A stretch of DNA of 11,318 nt. Origin: JBQCHF01 sp051953655 (lineage in GTDB: Bacteria; Actinomycetota; Actinomycetes; Motilibacterales; Motilibacteraceae). Where the stretch lies: the NCBI GenBank assembly GCA_051953655.1, contig JBQCIO010000255.1:1-11318 (forward strand), given 5' to 3'. Each line of letters starts with the position of its first letter. Position 1 is the first letter of the stretch. Positions 5,611-11,318 of this stretch are shown piece by piece. A model generated the notes under the pieces. That model worked only from the letters and a program-made list of their open reading frames with translations. It was not told the origin of the DNA and searched no databases. The position numbers and the translations under genes were made by a program.

Positions 5611-7013
5611 CCGACCGACCCTACGGGGGCGGGCTCGATCGAGGGCTCGACCGGCAGCCGCACCACGACCTCGGTCCCGCCCTCGGCGCGGTTGCGCAGG
5701 GACACGTTGCCCCCGTGGGCCTCCACCGCCTGCTTGACGATGGCCAGGCCCAGCCCGGAGCCGGGCAGCCCACGGGCGCTGTCGGCGCGGTGGAAGCGGT
5801 CGAACACGTGCGGGAGGAAGTCCTCGGGCACGCCGGGGCCGTCGTCGGCCACGGCCAGGCAGCCGTCGCCGCCGAGCGACACCTGCACGTGGCCGCCGGG
5901 CGGGGTGAACTTGCCGGCGTTGTCGAGCACGTTCGCCACCGCCCGGTCCAGACGCTGCGCGCTGCCGACGACCACGGCCGGCTGCGTGCTGCAGCGGTAG
6001 TCGACCCCGGGCCAGTGCCGCTGGGCGCGCCGGACCGCGGCCTCCACCAGCCGGTCCAGGCGCACCTCGTCCACGCTGGTCACCGGCTCGTCGCCGCGGG
6101 CGAGCTCGACCAGGTCCGACACCAGGCCGGTCAGCTCGTCGACCTGGCCGACGACGGCGGCCACCACCTCGTCCCGCTCGCCCGGTTCGAGCCGGTCCAC
6201 CTCGCGCAGCAGCTCGACGTTGGCGCGCACGCTGGCCAGCGGCGTGCGCAGCTCGTGCGAGGCGTCGGCGACGAGCTGGCGCTGGGCCAGCACCGACTCC
6301 TCGAGGGTGTCGAGCATGGCGTTGAACCGGTCGGCCAGGCGCCCGAGCTCGTCGCTGCGGCGGGTCTCCTCCAGCCGGACGTCGAGGTCTCCGGTGCGCC
6401 CGATCCGCTCGGCGGCCGCGGTGAGGCGGCCCACCGGGGCGAGCACCGACCCGGCCAGCGACCAGGCGAGCCCGACGGCGAGCAGCACCGCGCCACCGGC
6501 CACCAGCGCGAAGGCGGCCGCCAGCCCGCCCAGCTGCTCGTCGACGGCGTCCATCTCGGCGGCGATCTGCACCGCCGTCCCGTTGCCCGCGCCCAGGGTG
6601 AGGACCCGCAGCTCATGGTCGTCCGGCCCCTCGGTGCCGACCACGCTGCCGCCGTCGCGCGCCACCTCTCGCGCCGCAGGAGACACGGGAAGCTGAACCA
6701 CGACGTCGGAACGCGTCTCCGACGAGCCGTCGGAGTGGACCAGGCGGACCCAGCGCACCTCCTCCCCCGGCGAGCCGTACCGCCCGAGCAGCGAGCTCGC
6801 GCCGCCGTCCCGGTCGTCGACGTCGGGCAGCGCGGTGACGATGGCCGTGGCCTGCTGCCGGAGGCGGTCGTCAAGGCTGCGCACGAGGTTGCCGCGCAGC
6901 ACGAGCAGGGCCACCCCGACCACCGCCAGAACGGACAGGGCGACGACCGCGGTGGTGGCGAGCACCAGGCGGCTGCGCAGCGACCAGCGGCGGTCGTGCC
7001 GCGGCAGGCGCAT
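5607..7013 (-). CDS. HAMP-domain sensor histidine kinase (MprB-like)
   Basis: A 468-residue membrane sensor kinase, partner of the response regulator just upstream. Membrane spans lie at about 16-39 and 163-189, enclosing an extracytoplasmic sensor region of about 120 residues that contains no cysteine. A HAMP domain follows (about 185-240, ending in DRFNAMLDTLEES). The HisKA dimerisation helix contains the phosphorylated H253 in ADASHELRTPLASVRANVELL. The HATPase domain has its N-box at NVLDNAGKFT with N365, G1 box DDGPGVP (390-396), F-box FDRFHRA and G2 box GSGLGLAI (418-425). All residues needed for activity are present. The ATG at 7013 is chosen because it overlaps the regulator stop by one base (TGATG), has GGGAG five bases upstream, and gives a normal N-terminal membrane span. 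The open frame extends further upstream only as an artefact of GC content. The phosphorelay core resembles mycobacterial MprB, which senses envelope stress; orthology is not proven. Confidence 0.93.
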   Translation of the reverse strand: MRLPRHDRRWSLRSRLVLATTAVVALSVLAVVGVALLVLRGNLVRSLDDRLRQQATAIVTALPDVDDRDGGASSLLGRYGSPGEEVRWVRLVHSDGSSETRSDVVVQLPVSPAAREVARDGGSVVGTEGPDDHELRVLTLGAGNGTAVQIAAEMDAVDEQLGGLAAAFALVAGGAVLLAVGLAWSLAGSVLAPVGRLTAAAERIGRTGDLDVRLEETRRSDELGRLADRFNAMLDTLEESVLAQRQLVADASHELRTPLASVRANVELLREVDRLEPGERDEVVAAVVGQVDELTGLVSDLVELARGDEPVTSVDEVRLDRLVEAAVRRAQRHWPGVDYRCSTQPAVVVGSAQRLDRAVANVLDNAGKFTPPGGHVQVSLGGDGCLAVADDGPGVPEDFLPHVFDRFHRADSARGLPGSGLGLAIVKQAVEAHGGNVSLRNRAEGGTEVVVRLPVEPSIEPAPVGSVG

Positions 7014-7765
7014 CACGGCTCCCGCAGCTGGTACCCCACCCCGCGCACGGTGTGGATCAGCCGAGGCTCCCCGTCGGCCTCGGTCTTGCGCCGCAGGTAG
7101 CCGATGAAGACCTCGAGGGAGTTGGAGGCCGGCTCGACCTCGTAGCCCCACACCCGGTCGGTGATGACCTCCCGGGGCAGCACCGCGTTGCAGTTGCGCA
7201 TGAGGACCTCGAGCAGGGCGAACTCGGTGCGGGTCAGGTCGAGCCGGCGTGAGCCCCGCAGCACCTCGCGGGTGAACGGGTCGAGCCGCAGGTCCGCGCA
7301 GACGTAGGCGGTCTCCTCCTCCGGCGCCGCCTCCGGACGCGCCCGCCGCAGCAGGGCGCGCACCCGCGCCCGCAGCTCCTCCACGGCGAACGGCTTGATC
7401 AGGTAGTCGTCCGCGCCGGCGTCCAGACCGGCCACCCGGTCGCCCACCTGGTCCCGCGCCGTGAGGACGAGGACCGGGGTGCGGTCCCCCTCGCCGCGCA
7501 GCCGCCGGCACACCTCCAGGCCGCCGACGACCGGCAGCATGAGGTCGAGCACGACGGCGTCGGGGGTGCGCTCGCGGACCGCGGTCAGCGCCGCCGCGCC
7601 GTCGCCGACGGTCTCGACCCGATGGCCGTCCAGGCGGAGGGAGCGGGCCACGGCGGCGCGCAGCTGAGGGTCGTCGTCCACGACCAGCACCAGGGCGCCG
7701 TCCCCCGCCTCGTCGCTGCCCGCGCCGGTCTGCGGCTCACCGTTCACGGCAGGAGTCTCGCGCAC
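7013..7765 (-). CDS. OmpR-family response regulator (MprA-like)
   Basis: A 250-residue DNA-binding response regulator. The receiver domain (about 24-140) has the acidic pocket VVDDD (29-32), phospho-acceptor D74 in VVLDLMLP, T102 in LVLTARD and K124 in LIKPF, all canonical. The winged-helix domain (about 155-248) contains LTRTEFALLEVL and the highly conserved C-terminus GYLRRKTEADGEPRLIHTVRGVGYQLRE, nearly the same as I recall for mycobacterial MprA. It should bind DNA as a tandem dimer; the 11-base direct repeat at 9791-9808, ahead of the operon, is a plausible target. The start is uncertain: GTG at 7765, 22 bases after the FMN-binding protein stop, or GTG at 7747 (residue 7), both ahead of the receiver domain. 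Its stop overlaps the kinase ATG by one base, so the two are translationally coupled. Confidence 0.93.
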   Translation of the reverse strand: MRETPAVNGEPQTGAGSDEAGDGALVLVVDDDPQLRAAVARSLRLDGHRVETVGDGAAALTAVRERTPDAVVLDLMLPVVGGLEVCRRLRGEGDRTPVLVLTARDQVGDRVAGLDAGADDYLIKPFAVEELRARVRALLRRARPEAAPEEETAYVCADLRLDPFTREVLRGSRRLDLTRTEFALLEVLMRNCNAVLPREVITDRVWGYEVEPASNSLEVFIGYLRRKTEADGEPRLIHTVRGVGYQLREP

Positions 7766-7787
7766 CCGCCCACGTGTCCCGGCCGGA

Positions 7788-8336
7788 TCACTTGGACAGG
7801 GCGTCGAGGGCGGCCTGGAGGGACTGGGCGTAGCCGATGCTGGTGAAGGTGGCGCCGGAGACGGCGTCGATGGCGGCGCTCTGGGCCGCGAGCGCCTCCT
7901 GGTGGAGGATCGGCACGGCGTAGGCCGCGACCTCCTCGCTGTGCCGATCGCCGTTGGGCGTCTGCACGGCCACGACGTCGAGGATCTTGTGGCCCTGGGC
8001 GACCACCTTCACCTGGACCGGGCCGTAGTCGGTCTCCACCACCGGCCCGGTGGCGGAGCGGCGGGCGGCGGCGGCCGCCGTCGAGCCGGCGTGCGCAGAC
8101 GACGACGTCGAGGGCTGGGCTGCCGCCGTCGCTCCGCTGGCCGGGCCGTTCGAGCTGCTCGGGACGGACCCGGTCGCCGCCTGGCCCCCCGGCGGGACCC
8201 TCGAGCCGAGGGCCACCCGCGCGGGCGCCGGCGAGGTGGAGGCCTTGGCCGACAGCAGCGCGACCAGGCCGACGGCGGTGCCCGCGGTGACCACCGCGGC
8301 GCGGGCCAGCGACGGGCGGCCGAGCAGGGACGGCAC
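7788..8336 (-). CDS. Membrane-anchored FMN-binding domain protein (probable covalent flavoprotein)
   Basis: A 182-residue exported or membrane-tethered protein. The N-terminus has an RxSLAR basic start and a hydrophobic segment (about 10-30), a signal anchor. A Ser/Ala/Pro/Gly-rich linker of about 65 residues (31-96) follows. The C-terminal FMN-binding domain (98-180, PF04205 type) contains VVETDYGPVQVKVVAQGHKILDV and the flavinylation motif DAVSGATFTS (S160-G161-A162-T163). In NqrC and RnfG family members FMN is attached through a phosphoester to the threonine of this SGAT motif by ApbE, so T163 is the expected attachment residue. The domain should act outside the membrane, receiving electrons from the neighbouring ferric-reductase-like protein. 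The GTG start is well supported by GGAGG (plus-strand bases 8343-8347) six bases upstream. The gene lies 27 bases after the reductase and 22 before the regulator. No ApbE gene is in the window. Confidence 0.9.
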   Translation of the reverse strand: MPSLLGRPSLARAAVVTAGTAVGLVALLSAKASTSPAPARVALGSRVPPGGQAATGSVPSSSNGPASGATAAAQPSTSSSAHAGSTAAAAARRSATGPVVETDYGPVQVKVVAQGHKILDVVAVQTPNGDRHSEEVAAYAVPILHQEALAAQSAAIDAVSGATFTSIGYAQSLQAALDALSK

Positions 8337-8342
8337 GAGGAA

Positions 8343-8347
8343 CCTCC
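8343..8347 (-). promoter_or_regulatory. Strong ribosome binding site for the FMN-binding protein
   Basis: GGAGG on the minus strand, six bases before the GTG at 8336. It lies in the 27-base gap after the ferric-reductase-like gene and fixes the start of a protein that has no ATG near its beginning. Confidence 0.75.
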
Positions 8348-8363
8348 GGTGGGTGGCGGCGGG

Positions 8364-9734
8364 TCAGAAGCTGAACTGCTCGAGGTGGACGTGCCGGCGA
8401 CGGGCACCGCTGCGGACCAGCGCCTCCTCGGCCGCCTCCATGAAGCGCGGCGGGCCGCAGACGAACACGTCGCGGGCGGGCAGGTCCGGGACGAGCTTGC
8501 GCAGCCGGCGCCCGACCAGCGCGTCCTCCGTGCTGCCCACCGGACCGACGAGGTAGTGCACCCGCGCCCGGCGGGAGGCGGCCAGGGCGTCGATCTCGGC
8601 GGCCAGGATGACCTCGTCGCGGCGCTCGGCGCGGTAGACGAGGGTGATCGGGCCGGTGTGGGGGCCGAGGTGCTCGAGCAGGGCCCGCAGCGGCGTGATG
8701 CCGATGCCGCCGGCCAGCAGCAGCACCCCGTGCCCGCGCCGACGGTGCGGGGTGAACGCGCCGTAGGGGCCCTCCGCGATGACCCGGGTGCCCGGCCGCA
8801 GGCGGGCCAGCTCGCCGCTGCCGTCGCCCAGCTCCTTCACCGTGATGCGCAGGTGGGTGGGCGTGGGCGCCGCCGACAGCGAGTAGGGGTGCGACTGCCA
8901 CCACAGGCCGGTCGTCAGGAAGCGCCAGCGGAAGAACTGGCCGGGCTGGGCGCGCAGCCGGTGCAGGTCGTCGCCGCGCACCACGACCGACACCACGCCC
9001 GGCCCCTCGGGCACGACCGCCTGCACCCGCAGCCGGTGCCGCAGCGCGTAGACCAGGGGCGTCAGCCAGCGGAACCACAGCAGCGCGGCGAACACCGCGA
9101 CGTAGAGCGCCTTCCACACCAGCTTGGAGAGGCCGGTGTGGAAGTCGGCGCCGTTGGCGAGCACGTGGCCGAAGGTGAGGAAGACGGCCAGGTAGGTGAT
9201 GAGGTGCACGTGGTACCACGTCTCGTAGGAGACGCGGGCCCGGGCCGCACGGGCCGACAGGACGCCGACGCCGACCAGGGCGAGCGTGCCGATCGTGCCC
9301 TTGAGCACCTCGGGGTAGTTGACGACGACGTCGACGCCCTCGCCCAGGAGCCCCTTGTGGAAGGAGATCGAGTAGCCCCAGACGATGGTGAGCGCGTGCA
9401 CGGTGGCGAGGCTGACGACGTAGCGCCCGCCCATCGAGTGCCAGCGGGCCAGCCGGTCGGCGCCGAGCCCGCGCTCGATGGCCGGCACGCGGGCCATGAG
9501 GAGCATGACCACCGCGATCGCCCAGCCGGCGAGCAGCCCCGTCACCCGGCCCACGGCCGTGAGCCAGTCGCCTGTGCCGGACAGGGCCACGGTGTCGTGC
9601 CACCACAGAGCCAGCACCGCGACCGCCCCGGCGACGACCAGCGCGAGCAGCACCGGCTCGGAGATCTCGGGCCCGGGCGCCGGGGCAGCCGGCGGCAGGG
9701 ACGCCGGGCGCCGTCCCGTGCTCAGCGTCGACAT
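8364..9734 (-). CDS. Ferric-reductase-like transmembrane haem b/FAD/NAD(P)H oxidoreductase
   Basis: A 456-residue membrane flavocytochrome of the ferric reductase/NADPH oxidase superfamily. About six membrane spans (roughly 27-44, 62-80, 104-120, 146-162, 174-193, 205-222) carry His residues placed to ligate two b-type haems: H99 and H113 (14 apart), and H175/H177 with H190. The cytosolic half is a ferredoxin reductase module: FAD motif HPYS (282-285), a phosphate-contacting stretch GSGELARLRPG, NAD(P) loop AGGIGITPLRALL (341-353), and the C-terminal nucleotide motif VFVCGPPRF (424-431). The inferred reaction passes electrons from cytosolic NAD(P)H through FAD and haem to an acceptor outside, likely the adjacent FMN-domain protein. 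The ATG at 9734 is chosen because GGAGGG lies just upstream, the protein starts shortly before the first span, and the longer open frame has no such site. It is the first gene of the operon. Confidence 0.93.
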   Translation of the reverse strand: MSTLSTGRRPASLPPAAPAPGPEISEPVLLALVVAGAVAVLALWWHDTVALSGTGDWLTAVGRVTGLLAGWAIAVVMLLMARVPAIERGLGADRLARWHSMGGRYVVSLATVHALTIVWGYSISFHKGLLGEGVDVVVNYPEVLKGTIGTLALVGVGVLSARAARARVSYETWYHVHLITYLAVFLTFGHVLANGADFHTGLSKLVWKALYVAVFAALLWFRWLTPLVYALRHRLRVQAVVPEGPGVVSVVVRGDDLHRLRAQPGQFFRWRFLTTGLWWQSHPYSLSAAPTPTHLRITVKELGDGSGELARLRPGTRVIAEGPYGAFTPHRRRGHGVLLLAGGIGITPLRALLEHLGPHTGPITLVYRAERRDEVILAAEIDALAASRRARVHYLVGPVGSTEDALVGRRLRKLVPDLPARDVFVCGPPRFMEAAEEALVRSGARRRHVHLEQFSF

Positions 9735-9737
9735 CTG

Positions 9738-9743
9738 CCCTCC
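9738..9743 (-). promoter_or_regulatory. Ribosome binding site of the ferric-reductase-like gene
   Basis: GGAGGG on the minus strand, three bases before the ATG at 9734. It supports that start over upstream in-frame codons inside the preceding gene. Confidence 0.7.
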
Positions 9744-9790
9744 GGTGCGCTGGTCCTCGTCGTCCCTGTGCCCGTGACGATCGGCAGGGC

Positions 9791-9808
9791 ACCTGAAAGC
9801 GACCTGAA
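9791..9808 (-). promoter_or_regulatory. Direct-repeat operator candidate for the OmpR-family regulator
   Basis: On the minus strand the heptamer TTCAGGT occurs twice, perfectly, separated by CGCT: an 11-base period, one helical turn. Seven-base direct repeats with a four-base spacer are the arrangement OmpR-family regulators bind head to tail (for example the PhoP boxes of Mycobacterium tuberculosis). The site lies 57 bases upstream of the first start codon of the operon that encodes such a regulator, in the only sizeable gap (9735-9814) before it. Autoregulation is inferred. The -10 element is not clear. Confidence 0.6.
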
Positions 9809-9814
9809 CCTGCC

Positions 9815-10864
9815 TCAGTCCTGTGCTCGACCGCCGACCGCCTGCACCTGCCCGGTGCGCGCCGACGTGCGAGCGGCGTCCAGCACGGCCAGGGTGGCCA
9901 CCGCGTCCGCGGGGTCGACCGGGGGCCGCGACTCCCCGCGAACCCAGGGGACGACCGCGGCGTAGAAGGCGGACCAGTCCCCGTCCGCCCGCTCGACCGG
10001 CTCGCGCTCGTCCCCGCGCAGCAGCCACCCGCGGGACCCCGGGGCGTCGGCCAGCGCCGCCCACGGTGTCGGCTCGTCGTCGACCCCGGCGACCACGTAG
10101 CTGGCCTCGGTGCCCAGCACCCGGGTCCGCGGCCCCGGGGCACCGGCCAGCGAGGTGGCCGACAGGTGGCTGACGACGCCGCACTCGTGGCGCAGACGCA
10201 GGAACGTGACGTCCTCCCCCACCGTCGTGACCGACTCCAGCTCGGCGAGCACGTCCACCGCGGGACCGAACAGGTGCAGGGCGCCGTCGACGAGGTGCGA
10301 CTGCAGGTCCAGCAGCAGACCTCCGCCCTGCTCACCCGGCAGCTGCTCGCGCCAGCGGTCCTTGGGCTGCGGGCGCCACCGCTCGAAGCGCGCCTCGTAG
10401 CGCAGGACCCGGCCCAGGGCGTCGTCGTCGAGGAGCCGACGTAGCGCGCGGTGCTCGCCGTCCCAGCGGCGGTTCTGGAACACGGTGAGGCCGACGCCGG
10501 CCGCCAGCGCGGCGTCGACGACCCCGCGCGCCTCCTGCGCGGTGAGCGCGAGCGGCTTGTCCACCACGACCGGGATCCCGAGCCCGATCGCCGCGAGCGC
10601 CTGCTCGGCGTGCGCGGCGTTCGGGCTCGCCAGCACCACGACGTCGACGGCCCGCTCCCCGTCGGCCACCGCCCGCCACAGGGCCTCCGGGCTCGGGTGC
10701 ACGAAGACGCCGGGGTGCTCGGCCAGCGCGGCCTCGGCCCGCTCCCGGTCGCCGGTGACGACGTCGGTCACCTCCAGGCCGGGCTCGGCCCGCAGCAGCG
10801 GCGCGTGGATGGTGCGGCCGGATGAGCCGTAGCCGACCAGGGCGAGGCGGAGGGGGGTGGGCAC
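9815..10864 (-). CDS. Gfo/Idh/MocA-family NAD(P)-dependent oxidoreductase
   Basis: A 349-residue dehydrogenase of the Gfo/Idh/MocA family, normal in length. The N-terminal nucleotide-binding fold has VGYGSSGRTIHAPLL (G11, G13, G16). The motif DKP (102-104), in VVVDKPLALT, corresponds to the family EKP with lysine K103 retained. FQNRRWDGEH (129-138) and GGGLLLDLQSHLVDGALHLFG, with D186, H190 and D193, form the substrate-side active-site signature. Substrates of this family are usually sugars, inositols or related alcohols; none can be assigned here, and no sugar transporter adjoins. The GTG start at 10864 places the glycine loop at residue 9 as usual. The open frame continues upstream into clearly non-coding repeat sequence. 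No Shine-Dalgarno sequence is visible; a -10-like TAGATT lies seven bases upstream, suggesting a leaderless mRNA. Its stop is 80 bases from the next gene, which has its own operator-like site. Confidence 0.9.
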   Translation of the reverse strand: MPTPLRLALVGYGSSGRTIHAPLLRAEPGLEVTDVVTGDRERAEAALAEHPGVFVHPSPEALWRAVADGERAVDVVVLASPNAAHAEQALAAIGLGIPVVVDKPLALTAQEARGVVDAALAAGVGLTVFQNRRWDGEHRALRRLLDDDALGRVLRYEARFERWRPQPKDRWREQLPGEQGGGLLLDLQSHLVDGALHLFGPAVDVLAELESVTTVGEDVTFLRLRHECGVVSHLSATSLAGAPGPRTRVLGTEASYVVAGVDDEPTPWAALADAPGSRGWLLRGDEREPVERADGDWSAFYAAVVPWVRGESRPPVDPADAVATLAVLDAARTSARTGQVQAVGGRAQD

Positions 10865-10871
10865 GGGGGTG

Positions 10872-10877
10872 AATCTA
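10872..10877 (-). promoter_or_regulatory. Candidate -10 hexamer for a leaderless oxidoreductase mRNA
   Basis: TAGATT on the minus strand matches TANNNT and is followed by seven bases (CACCCCC) and then the GTG at 10864. Transcription from it would begin at or next to the start codon. No convincing -35 hexamer is visible, and the absence of a Shine-Dalgarno sequence is consistent. Confidence 0.45.
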
Positions 10878-10947
10878 CGCAGGAGTTGTCGCGAGGGCGG
10901 GAGTCGTCGCTGCGGCACGTCACGCGGGCCACGTACGTGTCGTCCTT

Positions 10948-11167
10948 GGTGAAAGGCGGCTGGTGACGGAGGGGAGCCCGGCGGGTGGTTGCCTCGGCGG
11001 CCAGCCGGAGGTCTCGAGCCAATCTTGTTTGGGTGAAGGGGCCCTTGTGCCAATAGGTTCGTCTGAAGGGCCCCTTCACCCAATCCTCGGCCCCGTCGCA
11101 GCCGCCGGCCGGCCGCACGACTCGGCCCCGCGCCTGCTCCCGCCGTCACCAGCGCCCTTGACCGTGC
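10948..11167 (+). repeat. Dispersed repeat element, copy 3, with imperfect terminal inverted repeats
   Basis: The left end (10948-10969) is GGTGAAAGG then CGGCTGGTGACGG, matching copy 2 at 21 of 22 bases. The right end (11143-11167) is CCGTCACCAGCGCC, C, TTGACCGTGC, matching copies 1 and 2 at all but one base. The ends pair as inverted repeats with one extra G in the left arm, as in copy 2. It is about 48 bases longer than copy 2. Its interior is different and contains an 18-bp perfect inverted repeat absent from copy 2. The flanking sequences give no target duplication. Confidence 0.75.
11029..11083. repeat. 18-bp perfect inverted repeat (strong hairpin)
   Basis: The arm TTGGGTGAAGGGGCCCTT (11029-11046) and its exact reverse complement (11066-11083) enclose a 19-base loop. 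Each arm also contains the near-palindrome AAGGGGCCCTT, so alternative pairings exist. No T-run follows on either strand, so a standard intrinsic terminator is not shown. A structured RNA, a protein-binding site or a bidirectional termination signal remain possible. It lies inside repeat copy 3. Confidence 0.8.
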
Positions 11168-11179
11168 CGAGACGGGCCG

Positions 11180-11317
11180 CTAGCGCCACAACCTGTGGGC
11201 CTCGAGCGTCAGCCGCGCGCCCTTCTCACCCCAACTGGTCGCCTGGGGCCGGGCATTCACGGCGCCACGGGGCCGCTGGGACCCGGCAAGGGTGGGGGGG
11301 GCCCGGGGCGGGGGAGC
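11180..11317 (-). CDS. Possible 3' end of a gene entering from the right edge
   Basis: On the minus strand a frame is open from the window edge to TAG at 11180-11182 (45 codons). Its last part reads ARPQATSWGEKGARLTLE followed by AHRLWR, which looks like a real amphipathic C-terminus (glycosyltransferase C-termini often have an SW...TLE pattern), whereas the part nearest the edge is proline-rich low complexity. Codons such as AAT, AGT, GGT and TTG are less GC-biased than the neighbours, which argues against. The edge also has an eight-G run (11294-11301) where a base-count error could shift the frame. No function assigned. Confidence 0.25.
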   Translation of the reverse strand, partial: APPPRAPPTLAGSQRPRGAVNARPQATSWGEKGARLTLEAHRLWR

Positions 11318-11318
11318 C

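Larger units (their letters stand above)
10865..11179. other. Non-coding region upstream of the oxidoreductase, holding a repeat element and hairpin
   Basis: I find no believable gene here. The open frames that cross it are uninterrupted only because stop codons are rare in DNA this GC-rich. It holds the candidate promoter of the Gfo/Idh/MocA gene next to its start, a complete dispersed repeat element (10948-11167) and a strong inverted repeat (11029-11083). Confidence 0.6.

Noticed and set aside
5562..7100. Plus-strand open frame of 512 codons antisense to the histidine kinase
   Set aside because: His/Gln/Arg-rich product with no recognisable domain, an antisense shadow of a clearly real kinase.
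7902..9965. Plus-strand open frame of 687 codons antisense to the reductase and FMN-protein genes
   Set aside because: Its product is Gly/Arg/Gln/Val-rich without domain motifs, and it exactly mirrors two well-supported genes. Long antisense frames are expected when GC-rich codons make stops rare.
11029..11083. Intrinsic terminator
   Set aside because: The stem is strong but neither strand has a following T-run, and the nearest stop codon is about 97 bases away, so I list it only as an inverted repeat.
9815..11149. Long version of the Gfo/Idh/MocA protein starting near 11149
   Set aside because: The extra 95 residues cross the repeat element and the hairpin, lack family similarity, and precede the nucleotide-binding fold, which normally begins within the first ten residues.
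1..11318. CRISPR array, tRNA or rRNA genes, phage or transposase genes
   Set aside because: No regularly spaced repeats with unique spacers, no cloverleaf or rRNA signature, and no integrase or transposase motifs were seen on either strand.

Overview
The window is very GC-rich, uses many GTG starts, and packs genes tightly with 1-4 base overlaps. The protein families (TIGR01777 epimerase, membrane-anchored Ser/Thr kinase, MprA/MprB-like two-component system) fit a high-GC actinobacterium. Geodermatophilaceae-like bacteria (Blastococcus, Modestobacter, Geodermatophilus) are my best guess, from general appearance and not from any search.

Layout. Bases 1-148 are a non-coding leader that begins with the right end of a dispersed repeat. 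Bases 149-1045 (+) encode a TIGR01777-family NAD(P)-dependent epimerase. It converges on a Ser/Thr protein kinase with one membrane span and an extracytoplasmic domain (1082-2866, -). Divergent from the kinase is a two-gene unit: an FAD-dependent amine-oxidase-family oxidoreductase (2937-4142, +) and a peptidase E-like S51 peptidase (4139-4879, +), coupled by an ATGA overlap. Bases 4880-5178 are non-coding and hold a complete copy of the repeat element.

From 9734 down to 5179 runs a five-gene minus-strand operon. In transcription order it holds a ferric-reductase-like haem b/FAD/NAD(P)H membrane protein, a membrane-anchored FMN-binding-domain protein with an SGAT flavinylation motif, an OmpR-family response regulator, a HAMP-containing sensor histidine kinase and a DUF309 protein. 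The last three genes overlap at their junctions. About 57 bases upstream of the first start codon is a direct repeat, TTCAGGT twice with an 11-base period, the spacing expected for an OmpR-family dimer. I infer an autoregulated system in which the two-component pair controls a transmembrane flavin/haem electron-transfer module. No ApbE flavin transferase gene is present in the window.

Upstream of that operon, on the same strand, is a Gfo/Idh/MocA oxidoreductase (9815-10864). The last 454 bases are mostly non-coding. They contain a second full copy of the repeat element, with an 18-bp perfect inverted repeat inside it, and possibly the 3' end of a gene entering from beyond the right edge.

The least explained feature is the dispersed element. 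Its ends are near-identical between copies and form imperfect terminal inverted repeats, while its interior is unrelated. Three right ends lie in the window, all in the same orientation, and their 25-base core varies at a single position.
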